This document shows positions 26,056 to 34,730 of a stretch of DNA of 64,000 nucleotides, in pieces. How positions within the stretch are numbered: position 1 is the stretch's first letter; each line of letters begins with the position of its first letter. Both the position numbers and the translations under genes were made by a program. Origin of the DNA: Akkermansia muciniphila (GTDB lineage: Bacteria; Verrucomicrobiota; Verrucomicrobiia; Limisphaerales; BJHT01); contig CAMAUZ010000036.1 in NCBI GenBank assembly GCA_945861535.1, positions 1 through 64,000 on the forward strand. Direction: 5' to 3'. The notes below the pieces were generated by a model, which did not search any database, was not told the origin of the DNA, and saw only the letters and a program-made list of their open reading frames with translations.

Positions 26056-26201
26056 GCCCAGCACTTCAGTGCTGGGTCTGCGACGGTGACGAATCGAGTC
26101 CCGGCAGGGACGACAGAAGCGCCGCGTCCTTGCCGTCTCTTTCGTCCCTGACGGGACTTTCCGGTTCCACGGCAACCGACCCAGCACTGAGGTGCTGGGC
26201 T
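26056..26201. repeat. Palindromic element, GCCCAGCACTnCAGTGCTGGG type
   Basis: GCCCAGCACTTCAGTGCTGG at 26056 onward and GACCCAGCACTGAGGTGCTG at 26178 onward are each palindromic and together form an inverted pair. Inner TCGTCCCTGCCGGGACT and its complement near 26096-26160 extend the pairing. Bases 26202-26438 hold further GC palindromes, including one related to 757-795, and no gene. Confidence 0.8.
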
Positions 26202-26438
26202 ATTTTCGGTCGTCCCTGCGGGATTGTTCCAGCGCGCCGTGGGGAGCGCACGCCGCTGGCGTGCCGTTTTCGGCGGCCCGCCGAAAACTTCGTTCCACTA
26301 ACCTTTTCATGCCGAAGAAGATTCTCGCGCCGAAGTAGAGGCAGACCGGGGCACGACGGTTTGGGCGGGCCGCCCAAACCGGCACGCGGGCCGCGTGCGC
26401 TCCCCGTCGGCCTTCGGCGTTCGGAATAGACAGTTCTC

Positions 26439-27590
26439 GTGAAGCCCCCCGAAACAACGCCCGAGTCCGCCGCCGCCACTGCCGAGGTGCGGCTGGAGGC
26501 TGGCGGGCGCGCGGTGGTGGTGCTGCGCGGGCGGCTGGATTCGCTGACGGCGATGGGGCCGTGGCGGCAGGTGGAGCAGCGCCTGCATGGGGTCGCGGTC
26601 ACGGCGCTGGAAGTGGACGCGGGCGGGATCGAGTATTGCGACGGCTCGGGCATGGCGTTGCTGCACTGCTTGCAGATGGGTTTCCTCACGCCGGGCGCGA
26701 CAGTGACGGTGCGCGGTCTCACGCCGGAGTTGCAGCGGAGTTTCGATAATTTTTCGGCGGCGGATTATCGCGCGAGCGTGCCGCCGCCACCGCTGCGTAA
26801 TCACATTCCGACCGACCTCGGGCGCGGGGCGCGGGCGATGGCGCGGGATTTTGTCGAGCAGGTGCGGTTCATCGGCGCGGTCGCGCAGGGATTGGTGGGG
26901 ACGTTGTTCCGACCGCGGCTGATGCGGTGGGATGAGGTCATGCGGGTGTTCGAGTCCGCGGGTGCCAACGCGCTGCCGATCGTGTCGTTGATCAGCCTGC
27001 TGGTGGGCCTGGTGATCGCGTTCGAGGCGGCGCAACCGCTGGCGTTGTTCGGCGCGCAAATTTTCATCGCGGACATGATCGGGCTGGTGATGGTGCGCGA
27101 GCTGGGGCCGATGATGGCGGCGATCATTCTGGCGGGGCGCTCCGGCTCGGCCTTCGCCGCCGAACTGGGGACGATGAAGGTGAACGAGGAGCTGAACGCG
27201 CTGCAGACGATGGGCCTCGACCCGGTGCGGTTTCTCGTGGTGCAACGCGTCGTGGCCTCCGTGCTGCTCACGCCGCTGCTGACGGTGTACGCGATGTTCA
27301 TGGGCGTGCTGGGCGGCGTGCTGGTGATGCTGGGCATCGGATTTCCCCTCGTGGCGATTTACAACGAACTGGTCCTGCGGCTGACGGCGGGCGACGTGTT
27401 GATCGGCACGACCAAGGGCGTGGTGTTCGGCCTCATTGTCGCGGCGGTCGGCTGCCTGCGCGGGCTGCAAACGCAGAAAGGCCCCAGCGCCGTCGGCGCA
27501 TCGACGACGCGCGCGGTGGTGAGCAGCATCCTGTTGATCATCGTGACGGACGCGGGGTTTTCGATCCTGCTCTACGTGCTGCGCCAATGA
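26439..27590 (+). CDS. mlaE: MlaE-type lipid transport permease fused to a STAS domain
   Basis: A 383-residue inner-membrane protein from a GTG start. Residues about 15-110 form a STAS domain (VVVLRGRLDSLTAMG, IEYCDGSGMALLH), the role played by separate MlaB in E. coli. Residues about 165-383 are the MlaE permease: LVGLVIAFEAAQPL, the signature VRELGPMMAAIILAGRSGSA and the coupling E-L-G-T-M-K-V-N-E-E-L-N-A-L segment. It should move phospholipids, or similar lipids, across the inner membrane with the ATPase and MCE protein encoded next. Its stop overlaps the MlaF start (ATGA). Confidence 0.92.
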   Translation: MKPPETTPESAAATAEVRLEAGGRAVVVLRGRLDSLTAMGPWRQVEQRLHGVAVTALEVDAGGIEYCDGSGMALLHCLQMGFLTPGATVTVRGLTPELQRSFDNFSAADYRASVPPPPLRNHIPTDLGRGARAMARDFVEQVRFIGAVAQGLVGTLFRPRLMRWDEVMRVFESAGANALPIVSLISLLVGLVIAFEAAQPLALFGAQIFIADMIGLVMVRELGPMMAAIILAGRSGSAFAAELGTMKVNEELNALQTMGLDPVRFLVVQRVVASVLLTPLLTVYAMFMGVLGGVLVMLGIGFPLVAIYNELVLRLTAGDVLIGTTKGVVFGLIVAAVGCLRGLQTQKGPSAVGASTTRAVVSSILLIIVTDAGFSILLYVLRQ

Positions 27591-28375
27591 ACGACCACGA
27601 CATCGCCATCGCCGTGAAGGGGCTGAAGGTCGGCTACGACCACGTCGTGGTGCTGAAAGACATCAGCTTCGAGGTGCGGCGCGGCGAGGTGTTCGTGATT
27701 CTCGGCGGCTCAGGTTGCGGCAAGAGCACGCTCCTCAAACACCTCATCGGCCTGTTTGAACCGATGGCGGGCGAGGTCTGGATCGAGGGCGTCAATCTGG
27801 TTGCCGCCGAGGGCGAGGCGCGGCGGCGGTTGTTGCGGAGGTTTGGCGTGATGTACCAGAGCGGCGCGCTGTTCGGCTCGCTGACGGTGCTCGAGAACGT
27901 GCGGCTGCCCCTGGACATTTTCACCGACCTGCCGGAGCGCGCGCGCAATCTGGTCGCGCTCGGCAAGCTCAAGCAGGTCGGCCTGGCCGCGGCGGCGCAT
28001 CAGCAACCGGCCGAGCTCAGCGGCGGGATGCAGAAGCGCGCCGCCATCGCCCGCGCCATGGCGCTGGACCCGGGCATCCTCTTTCTCGACGAACCCTCGG
28101 CCGGCCTCGACCCCGTGACGTCGGCGGGCCTGGACGCGCTGATCAACGATCTCGCGGAAAACATGGGCATTACCTTTGTGATCGTGACGCACGAACTGCC
28201 CAGCATTTATGCGGTCGCCGACCGGGTCATCATGCTCGACCAGAAAACGCGCACGCTGATCGCGGAAGGGCGGCCCGAGGCGTTGCGCGACCATTCGCCC
28301 AACCCGTGGGTGCGCCAGTTTTTCAAACGCGAAGCCGAACCCTCCGTCACCGCCACCCCGACCACCCCGACCTGA
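27587..28375 (+). CDS. mlaF: MlaF-type ABC ATPase of lipid transport
   Basis: A 262-residue ATPase. Walker A is GGSGCGKS (about 44-51), the signature is ELSGGMQKR, the MlaF-typical variant of LSGGQ, Walker B is ILFLDEPSAGLDP, and the switch His lies in IVTHELPS. Y-Q-S-G-A-L-F-G-S-L-T-V matches the MlaF Q-loop region. It overlaps mlaE by four bases and is followed seven bases later by mlaD, so the three form one transporter. Confidence 0.93.
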   Translation: MNDHDIAIAVKGLKVGYDHVVVLKDISFEVRRGEVFVILGGSGCGKSTLLKHLIGLFEPMAGEVWIEGVNLVAAEGEARRRLLRRFGVMYQSGALFGSLTVLENVRLPLDIFTDLPERARNLVALGKLKQVGLAAAAHQQPAELSGGMQKRAAIARAMALDPGILFLDEPSAGLDPVTSAGLDALINDLAENMGITFVIVTHELPSIYAVADRVIMLDQKTRTLIAEGRPEALRDHSPNPWVRQFFKREAEPSVTATPTTPT

Positions 28376-28381
28376 TTGCCC

Positions 28382-29494
28382 ATGAGTGTACGCAGCAACC
28401 ATCTGAAAATCGGCCTGTTCGTCCTGGCCGCCTTCGCCATCCTCGTCGCGGCTCTGTTCGTTTTTGGGGCGCGCAATTATTTCGAGGAGAAGAAGTCGTT
28501 TGAAACCTACGTGGTGGGCGATGTCGAGGGCCTCTCGGTCGGCTCGGCGGTGTGGTTGCGCGGCGTGCCCGTGGGCAAGGTCAACCGGATCACCTTCACT
28601 TGGATCGACTATCCGGCAGCGACGAACACAGGCTATGTGCTGGTGCAGTTTGATGTGAAGGCGCGGGTCATTCCCCAACTGCGCGCGCAGACTTTCGAGC
28701 AGTTGTTGCTGGAACACATCGGCCGCGGTCTGCGCGCGCGGGTCAAGGGCGTGGGCGTCACGGGGACCAGCATTCTGTCGCTCGAATACATCGACCCGCC
28801 GCCGCCGCTGCCCATGGAGATCACCTGGGTGCCGAACAATCACTACATCCCGTCGGCGGAAACGCAGTTCAGCCAGATGCTGACCTCGATTGAGAAATCG
28901 CTGCGCAACCTGCGCGAGGTGGATTTCGACAAGGTGGCCAAGCAGCTCGGGCAGGTGCTGGCCTCGACGGACAAACTCGTGCAGGAGGTCACCAAGGTGA
29001 ACTTCGACCGGCTCGGGGCGGAGGCGACGCGGCTGCTCGCCGAGGTCCGCGAGACCAATCAGAAACTGCAAACGAACCTCATCGACAAACTCGGCGGCGA
29101 CGCGGGCCGGCTGTTCGACAAGCTCGGCGGCGACGCCGGGAAGCTGCTGACCGAGGCGCGGGAGAGCAATCAGAAGCTGCAGGCCACGCTCGACGACGCC
29201 CGTGCGGGCATTCGTGCCGTGAAGCTCGACACGCTTACCACGAACCTCACCGCCGTGAGTCAGCACGCGGACCAGCTCCTGCTCGACGTGGCGGAATCCA
29301 ATCGGAAATTACAGCAGCTCTTCGACCGGCTGAACTCGCTGAACCTGGCACCGCTGAACACGTCGCTCGAAAACGCCCGCAACGCGACGGAGCATCTCGA
29401 CAGCGTGTTGCGCGATCTGAAGCAATATCCGTCGGGCTTTCTGTTCGGCACGCCGCCGCCGCCGGCGCGCAGTCTGCAGAGGCCGGGGAAATGA
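28382..29494 (+). CDS. mlaD: MlaD-type MCE protein with long helical tail
   Basis: A 370-residue protein with one N-terminal membrane helix (LKIGLFVLAAFAILVAALFV) and an MCE domain (about 40-130: VEGLSVGSAVWLRGVPVGKV). MCE domains form rings through which lipid passes. From about 155 a long amphipathic helical tail follows, including two near-identical units, DKLGGDAGRLF and DKLGGDAGKLL. Such tails can build needle- or tube-like extensions towards the outer membrane, as in PqiB. The start at ATG 28382 is preferred to TTG two codons upstream. Confidence 0.9.
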   Translation: MSVRSNHLKIGLFVLAAFAILVAALFVFGARNYFEEKKSFETYVVGDVEGLSVGSAVWLRGVPVGKVNRITFTWIDYPAATNTGYVLVQFDVKARVIPQLRAQTFEQLLLEHIGRGLRARVKGVGVTGTSILSLEYIDPPPPLPMEITWVPNNHYIPSAETQFSQMLTSIEKSLRNLREVDFDKVAKQLGQVLASTDKLVQEVTKVNFDRLGAEATRLLAEVRETNQKLQTNLIDKLGGDAGRLFDKLGGDAGKLLTEARESNQKLQATLDDARAGIRAVKLDTLTTNLTAVSQHADQLLLDVAESNRKLQQLFDRLNSLNLAPLNTSLENARNATEHLDSVLRDLKQYPSGFLFGTPPPPARSLQRPGK

Positions 29495-29524
29495 AACGGA
29501 AACGCACGAACTACAACGCACCGC

Positions 29525-30400
29525 ATGACTACACGCCCCATGCAAACGACTTTGATTGATCGCTGTCTCGCCGCGCCGCCGCCCAGGAACCAGTGGGTAG
29601 GGCGCGCCTGTCCTCAGCGCGCCGCCGCACCGTTCGAACGTCCCGCCGGCGCGCTGAGGACAGGCGCGCCCTACCTGCCGCGGCGTGGGACCGTCCGCCG
29701 GTTTGGAGTTCCGGCTTTAGCCGGCGGAGCGTGGAAAGGAGCGCGAGGTGCGAGATGGAGAGTCGCGTGTTGTCGGAGCGTTCGCCGCCTGAAGGCGGGA
29801 CTCCAAACTGTCGCCGCCATCGCCGCCGCGTGTTTGCTCATGATCACGTTCACCGGCTGTCTTTCCCGTCCGCCGTTGGCGCGGGAAACGTTTGCGCTGA
29901 CGCTGCCCGCCGCGCCGGAATCCACGAACGCGAGCGGCACCGCCGTGCTGTTGCTCCGCAGCGTCGTGGTCGCGCCGATGTTCGATGGCAAGGCGCTGGT
30001 GTATCGCCTCGGCGAGCACACCTGGGAACAAGACCCGTATGCGGAATTTCTCGTGCCGCCCGCCGCGATGCTCGCCGGTCCGTTGCGGACGGCGCTGCGT
30101 CGCAGCGGGGTTTTCCGCGACGTGATCGAGCCGGGCAGCGCGCTCACACCGGACCGGGTCGCGGAAATTCAGGTCACGGAGTTTTATGGCGACTTTCGCA
30201 AACAAGCCGAGCCGGCGGCGGTGCTCATGTTGCGATGCACGATCTTCGACACCGGGCCGAAACAGTCGGTGCGGTTGCAGAAGGAGTACGTGCGGCGGCT
30301 CGCGCTCCCCGAGCGTACTGCGGCCGGGGTAGTGGCGGGATGGAATGAAGCGCTGGGGCAGATATTGGGTGAGCTGGTGGCGGATTTGCAGGGGCGGTGA
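29525..30400 (+). CDS. PqiC-like lipoprotein of the lipid transport operon, with repeat-derived leader
   Basis: A 291-residue protein by the longest frame. The mature part, from about residue 110, resembles the ABC-type transport auxiliary lipoproteins (PqiC family): FALTLPAAPES, LLLRSVVVAPMFDGKALVYR, a signature of the family, and VTEFYGDFR. The lipobox is ITFTGC (Cys about residue 111) after the hydrophobic VAAIAAACLLM. Between the first codons and this signal are about 75 codons made of two palindromic repeats (29597-29674 and 29701-29809). No ATG, GTG or TTG at a sensible place follows them in frame, so translation probably reads through both. It is the fourth gene after mlaEFD, 30 bases from mlaD. 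Confidence 0.75.
   Translation: MTTRPMQTTLIDRCLAAPPPRNQWVGRACPQRAAAPFERPAGALRTGAPYLPRRGTVRRFGVPALAGGAWKGARGARWRVACCRSVRRLKAGLQTVAAIAAACLLMITFTGCLSRPPLARETFALTLPAAPESTNASGTAVLLLRSVVVAPMFDGKALVYRLGEHTWEQDPYAEFLVPPAAMLAGPLRTALRRSGVFRDVIEPGSALTPDRVAEIQVTEFYGDFRKQAEPAAVLMLRCTIFDTGPKQSVRLQKEYVRRLALPERTAAGVVAGWNEALGQILGELVADLQGR
29597..29674. repeat. Palindromic element with perfect 27-bp arms inside the PqiC-like frame
   Basis: GTAGGGCGCGCCTGTCCTCA and following (29597-29623) is the exact reverse complement of 29648-29674; the 24-base loop contains CGTTCGAACG. Length 78 bases, a multiple of three. Confidence 0.92.
29701..29809. repeat. Palindromic element, GTTTGGAGTTCCG type, copy 1
   Basis: Outer arms GTTTGGAGTtCCGgCTTtAG (29701 onward) and its imperfect complement ending ACTCCAAAC at 29809. 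A perfect version lies at 59821-59892. It falls inside the PqiC-like reading frame, directly before the signal peptide helix. Confidence 0.8.
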
Positions 30401-30625
30401 GATCGGGGCGGGCGTTGGGAAAACTTGCGGCGTCGTTGCGAGTGCGCGGCTGCTGTGGACGGAAACGCTCGTGCGCTTGGAGTGCGCCCGTTCCCGGGCG
30501 CAGCGGCTCCGTGCGGGAGGAGGCGCTGGGAAATCTTGCGGCAGCTTGGCGAGTTTGGGGCCGCTGCGGGCGGGGCCGCGTTGGCTTCCTCCGGGGTTGT
30601 CGCATTGCCAGGGCGGAAAGCGGCT

Positions 30626-31597
30626 TCACATCAACTTCAGCTTCGGCAGGTCTTGCGAGTCCACGAGGCCGACGGGTTCGCGTTGGGCGTTCACCACGAT
30701 GAGGTCGTCGATGTTGCGGTCGTTGAAGATTTTCAGCGCCTCGGCGGCGAGGGCGTCTTCGCGGATGCAGATCGGTTTTCGCGTCATGACTTTGGCGAGC
30801 GGCTGGGAGAGGAGGTTTTCGTCGAGCGCCATGTGGCGGCGGAAGTCGCCGTCGGTGAAGACGCCGGTGAGTTTGCCCGCGGCGTTGACGACGCTGAGGC
30901 TGCCGGATTTGGCGCGGGTCATGAGCAGCAGCGCCTCCTTGACGGAGACGGACTGGGACGCGACGGCGCTGCGGTTGCCCGCACGCATGATGTCGCTCAC
31001 GCGCACGAGCAGCGCGCGGCCGATGGCGCCGGCGGGATGGTAGCGGGCGAAGTCTTTCTGCGTGAAGCCGCGCGCCTGCAGGACGGCCATGGCGAGGGCG
31101 TCGCCCATGACGAGCATCGCGGTGGTGCTGGCGGTCGGGGCGAGGTTGAAGGGGCAGGCTTCCTTGGGGACGTGGACATTGAGCACGAGGTCGCTGTGGC
31201 GGCCGACGGTGGACTTGGGCGCGCCGGTGAGCGCGATGATGCGGACGGCGAATCGTTTCAACGCGGGGAGCAGATTCACCAGTTCCTCGGATTCGCCCGA
31301 GTAGCTCAGGGCGAGAATGATGTCGCCGTCGTTGACGATGCCGAGGTCGCCGTGGAGCGCGTCCACGCTGCTCAGGACGACGCTGGTGGTGCCGGTGCTG
31401 GTGAAGGTGGCGGCGATCTTCTGGCCGATGTTGCCGGATTTGCCGATGCCGACGATGACGACTTTGCCGCGCTGGCGGACGGCGTCGGCGATGGCTTCGA
31501 CGGCGAGATTAAAGGTCTCGTCCAGCCGCGCCCGCACGGCACGGAGTGCGGTCAGTTCGATTTCAAAAACCCGGCGCGCTTCGGCGAGATGATTCAT
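30626..31597 (-). CDS. kdsD: D-arabinose 5-phosphate isomerase (KdsD/KpsF type)
   Basis: Converts ribulose 5-phosphate to arabinose 5-phosphate for KDO synthesis. The 323-residue protein has a SIS domain (about 35-170: VVIVGIGKSGNIGQKIAATF, ALHGDLGIV, LALSYSGESEE, and the substrate Lys/Ser loop) followed by two CBS domains (about 205-323: ALLLMTRAKSGSLSVVNAAG, LTGVFTDGDFRRH, IDDLIVVN). The A-C-P-F-N-L-A-P-T-A-S-T-T segment is characteristic of this enzyme. It stands alone on the minus strand. Bases 30401-30625 between it and the Mla operon, which converges on it, contain only GC-rich repeat-like DNA. KDO synthesis fits a Gram-negative outer membrane with LPS. Confidence 0.92.
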   Translation of the reverse strand: MNHLAEARRVFEIELTALRAVRARLDETFNLAVEAIADAVRQRGKVVIVGIGKSGNIGQKIAATFTSTGTTSVVLSSVDALHGDLGIVNDGDIILALSYSGESEELVNLLPALKRFAVRIIALTGAPKSTVGRHSDLVLNVHVPKEACPFNLAPTASTTAMLVMGDALAMAVLQARGFTQKDFARYHPAGAIGRALLVRVSDIMRAGNRSAVASQSVSVKEALLLMTRAKSGSLSVVNAAGKLTGVFTDGDFRRHMALDENLLSQPLAKVMTRKPICIREDALAAEALKIFNDRNIDDLIVVNAQREPVGLVDSQDLPKLKLM

Positions 31598-31675
31598 GGC
31601 GGGCGCGAGCGTGGCAGAGGCGCGGATTTTTCTCGAACGGTTTTGTCGCGATCTGCGGGGCGGCGGGGCAGGGGA

Positions 31676-31770
31676 GGGAATGGCGAACGACGAATGGCGA
31701 ATGGCGAATGGGGAATGGCGAATGGGGAATGGGGAATGGCGAATGGGGAATGGGGAATGGGAAGGGGGGA
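31676..31770. repeat. Short tandem repeat of GAATGGC/GAATGGG units
   Basis: About twelve 7- to 8-base units alternate GCGAATGG and GGGAATGG between the KdsD gene and a terminator. Such an array is prone to slippage. It lies upstream of the minus-strand kdsD gene, so it may sit within or near its promoter. Confidence 0.85.
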
Positions 31771-31774
31771 ATGC

Positions 31775-31813
31775 AAAACGGGCAGACCTGGCGGTCTGCC
31801 CGTGGTGTTTTTT
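31775..31813. terminator. Hairpin terminator between kdsD and the small secreted-protein gene
   Basis: CGGGCAGACC (31779-31788) pairs with GGTCTGCCCG (31793-31802) around TGGC. On the minus strand it is followed by TTTTGC and lies 28 bases past the end of the gene at 31841-32305, its likely user. A TTTTTT run at 31808-31813 would also serve the plus strand. Confidence 0.8.
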
Positions 31814-31840
31814 AAGTGAGTGGGTGAAGAGCGGGGGAGC

Positions 31841-32305
31841 TTACTTCTTGTCGTCCGTCTTCTTGGGTTCCGGCTTGCCCTTGTCGGCGGGCTTGGCGGC
31901 GGGCTTGGGGGCGGGTTTGTCGGCTTCGGGTTTCGGGCCGACGCGCATGGAGACGACCTCTTCCTTGCCGTCCTTGTTCTTCTTGCACAGGCCGCCCACT
32001 TCCTCGCCGTCCTTGAGATCGGCGAAGGCCGCGGGTTTCCCGGCCTTGGTGTACTTCGTGGCTTCCGTGGTCAGGAAGGTGCGGGTGGATTCCTTGCCGG
32101 CGATGGTGAAGCTCTTCGCGGCGGCGTCCACCTTGGTGATCTTGCCACCGAACGGATAGGTGTCGCGCTTGGGCGCGTCCTTCTTGGCGGGCGCGTCGGT
32201 TTTGGGTTTGTCGTCGGTCTTGGGCTTGTCGGCGGCGCGGAGGGTGCCGGTCGCGACGAGGGCGATGGCGGTGAGGAGACTGAACAGGAGGGTTTTGCGG
32301 GACAT
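31841..32305 (-). CDS. Small secreted Lys/Pro-rich protein
   Basis: A 154-residue protein with a signal peptide (LLFSLLTAIALVATGTLRAA, mature start near residue 25). Two charged Lys/Pro/Ala-rich linkers flank a small beta-rich core (about 50-120: YPFGGKITKVDAAAKSFTIA, later FADLKDGEEVGGLC). The core has the K-I-T-x-V-D-x-x-A-x-S-F-T-I pattern of small OB-like beta-barrel domains common in secreted proteins of this phylum; no enzymatic residue is evident. An AAAAGG ribosome site precedes the ATG, and a terminator follows. The function is unknown. Confidence 0.75.
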   Translation of the reverse strand: MSRKTLLFSLLTAIALVATGTLRAADKPKTDDKPKTDAPAKKDAPKRDTYPFGGKITKVDAAAKSFTIAGKESTRTFLTTEATKYTKAGKPAAFADLKDGEEVGGLCKKNKDGKEEVVSMRVGPKPEADKPAPKPAAKPADKGKPEPKKTDDKK

Positions 32306-32606
32306 AATGGCCTTTTTGGTTGGTTGGTTGTTTTTGGTTATTTCTCACCTGCGACGCAAATCCCTGATGAAGGAATCCTAATCGCAGCGCGGATTTCGAC
32401 TTTTCTGTATTCCCGCTATTCAAAGGCGGGGAGCGTGACGGGTGACGGGTGACGGGTGACGCGTGAGGAGGGCGTTCTGGTGCGCTTGAATCCGCCACAC
32501 GCGCCCGGCCTCCCGACTCACGCGTCACTCGTCACCCCAATTTCTCCTTCCCTTCACCGGTGCCCCGGTGTTCGCTCCCCGCTCGTCTGCCAACCAAAAA
32601 ATCCTT
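32306..32606. other. Divergent intergenic region with a 9-bp tandem repeat
   Basis: Separates the minus-strand secreted-protein gene from the plus-strand aminotransferase gene. At 32435-32466 the unit GTGACGGGT occurs in tandem three to four times. I saw no clear promoter boxes. Confidence 0.5.
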
Positions 32607-33986
32607 ATGGGCAAAGAATTCAGCATCGTTCCGCGCACGGTGGCGCGGGTGGAAACTCCGCATCGCCGGATTGTCACGCAACTGCCGCATCCCGAGTCGG
32701 TGCCGACTTTGGAAAAGCTGCGGACGTTTGAGCCGATCTCGATGCGCGGGCAGCCGCCGCTGGTGTGGGAGCGGGCCGAGGGGATTTTTGTTTACGACAA
32801 ATACGGCAACCAGTGGATCGACTGGTCGTCGGGCGTGCTGGTGACGAACGCGGGGCACGCGGCGCCCGAGATTTGCCAGGCGATCATCGACCAGGTGACG
32901 AGCCGCCTGCTGCACAGCTACGTGTTTCCGAACGAGGAGCGCGCGGCGTTGGCGGAGTGCCTGGCGGGCGTGGCGCCGGAGGGTTTGGAAAAAGTTTTTC
33001 TGCTCACGACGGGTTCGGAGGCGACGGAGTGCGCGATCAAATTGAGCCGCGCGCACGGGATCAAGGTCGGCGGGCGGAAGAAGATCGGGATCGTGGGATT
33101 TGAGCGCGGGTTTCATGGGCGCACGCTGGGGTCGCAGCAGGCGGGCGGGATGGCGGGGCAGAAGACGTGGATTGTGAATGAAGATCCCGCGATCGTGACC
33201 GCGCCGTTTCCCGATGGCTACTGGCAGACCGATGTGAGCTTCGAAACTTTCCTGGCGACGCTCGAGCAGCGCGGGCTGAAACCGGAGCACGTCGCGGGCG
33301 TGCTGATGGAAACGTATCAGGGGGTCGGGCCGGATTTCGCGCCGGTGGAATATGTGCGGCGCATGGCGGAGTGGTGCCGGAAACATCAGGTGGTGCTGGT
33401 GTTCGACGAGGTGCAGGCGGGCTTCGGGCGGACGGGGAAGTTTTGGGCGTTCGAGCATTACGGCGTGACACCGGACGTGATTTGTTGCGGCAAGGGGATC
33501 AGCAGTTCGCTGCCGTTGTCGGCGGTGATTGGGCGCGCGGAGATCATGGATCAGTTCGGCCCCGGCTCGATGACGAGCACGCACACGGGCAACCCGGTGT
33601 GCTGCGCGGCGGCGCTGGCGAGCGTGTCGAAAATCATCCGCGAAGACCTGACGGGCAATGCGGCGAAGCTGGAGAAACCGCTGCTGGACGGGCTGAAACG
33701 CATCCACGCTAAACATCCCGAGGTTATCGGGCACGTCACGGCGCGCGGCTTGGTCGGCGGGATGCAGACCGTGAAACGCGGGCTGAAGGAGCCGGATCAC
33801 GATCTGGCGCACAGCATCATCGAGCGCTGTTTTCACCAGGGCCTGCTGCTCTTCGCGCCGGTCGGCGCGTGGGGGCAGACGGTGAAAATCGCGCCGCCGC
33901 TGACCATCACCCGCGCGGCGATGGACGAAGGGATCGCGGTGCTGGAACAGGCGACGGATGAGGCGGTGGCGGAGCTGCACGGCTGA
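32607..33986 (+). CDS. Class-III PLP-dependent aminotransferase (GabT-like)
   Basis: A 459-residue enzyme that moves the amino group from an omega-amino compound (such as 4-aminobutyrate or ornithine) to a keto acid. Visible features are YDKYGNQWIDWSSGVLVTNA and GHAAPEI at the start, LLTTGSEATECAIK (PLP phosphate loop), GFERGFHGRTLG (stacking His), VLVFDEVQAGFGRTGKFWAF (PLP Asp) and CCGKGISSSLPLSAV with the Schiff-base Lys. The family consensus after the Lys is usually G-I-x-x-G-x-P; here it is ISSSLPLSA, as in 4-aminobutyrate-like transaminases. Substrate cannot be set from sequence alone. The start is ATG 32607; upstream in-frame codons look non-coding. Confidence 0.85.
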   Translation: MGKEFSIVPRTVARVETPHRRIVTQLPHPESVPTLEKLRTFEPISMRGQPPLVWERAEGIFVYDKYGNQWIDWSSGVLVTNAGHAAPEICQAIIDQVTSRLLHSYVFPNEERAALAECLAGVAPEGLEKVFLLTTGSEATECAIKLSRAHGIKVGGRKKIGIVGFERGFHGRTLGSQQAGGMAGQKTWIVNEDPAIVTAPFPDGYWQTDVSFETFLATLEQRGLKPEHVAGVLMETYQGVGPDFAPVEYVRRMAEWCRKHQVVLVFDEVQAGFGRTGKFWAFEHYGVTPDVICCGKGISSSLPLSAVIGRAEIMDQFGPGSMTSTHTGNPVCCAAALASVSKIIREDLTGNAAKLEKPLLDGLKRIHAKHPEVIGHVTARGLVGGMQTVKRGLKEPDHDLAHSIIERCFHQGLLLFAPVGAWGQTVKIAPPLTITRAAMDEGIAVLEQATDEAVAELHG

Positions 33987-34600
33987 AAAAGCTCCAAGGC
34001 TAAAGCTCAAAGCTCAAGGGAATGGCCAAGGGCCAAGTTCCAGTGAGAGGGCGCGAGCCGTTGCGCGGTCGGGATGGGGACCCTGCGATCAATCGTTGTG
34101 AAAGTTCGTGCCGTCCGCCCCGCGGCCGCCGGCTCCTTGCCAAGCAACACCGGTGCCCACGGTGGTGGTCGGAGCCGCGGGCAAATCAGTTTGTCGCTGG
34201 CATTCGCCGGGCGAACCCCGGCGGGGTTCCCTGTGAATAGCCGGGGGTGGAGCGAGAGACGAGCGACACCCCCGGACCCTGCCGGAGCGTTCCGGAACCC
34301 CGGCGGGGTTCTCCCGCCACCAAGCCGTTGCGGGTTCGGGGGGATGGGGCCACCCCGCCGGGGTGGTGGGCATCGAGGCGGGCATTTCCGGGGGGTGCGC
34401 TCGTGTCTCGCGCACCCCCGGCTATTCACGGACAACCCCTCCGGGGTTGGGCTGGCGGTTGCTGCGGAGACCGTGCGTTTCCCGCCGACGAAACAGCGAG
34501 GAGGGGGCCCCGCTTGTTCAGCGCCGGAGCATGTTGGTTCTTGGATCGATTGGTTCCTTGGTGCTTCCCTTGAGCTTTGAGCTTTAGCCTTGGAGCTTCA
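33985..34600. repeat. Interspersed inverted pair B enclosing a compound repeat
   Basis: The left arm (33985-34032, AAAAAGCTCCAAGGCTAAAG and following) begins directly at the aminotransferase stop. The right arm (34561-34600) is its reverse complement. Between them lies a second nested palindromic family, CCCCGGCGGGGTTCCCTGTG and AATAGCCGGGGGTG, with its complement at about 34397-34450. Bases 34601-34730 hold no clear gene apart from an unsupported N-terminal extension of the next one. Confidence 0.85.
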
Positions 34601-34730
34601 TCGCCGGTTGCACTTTTGCGACGCGCGTCGTCGCAAACGCGGTAGGCGGCGCTGTCCGCGCCGATCACCAAAAGAGGCTTGGCCATCGTGGGTGTGCGTG
34701 CGAGTTTCCGCCGCCGACTGGCACGCCCAA

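Noticed and set aside
34590-34730. N-terminal extension of GT-C paralog 1
   Set aside because: It is Arg/Cys-rich and overlaps the end of repeat pair B; paralogs start shortly before the first helix.
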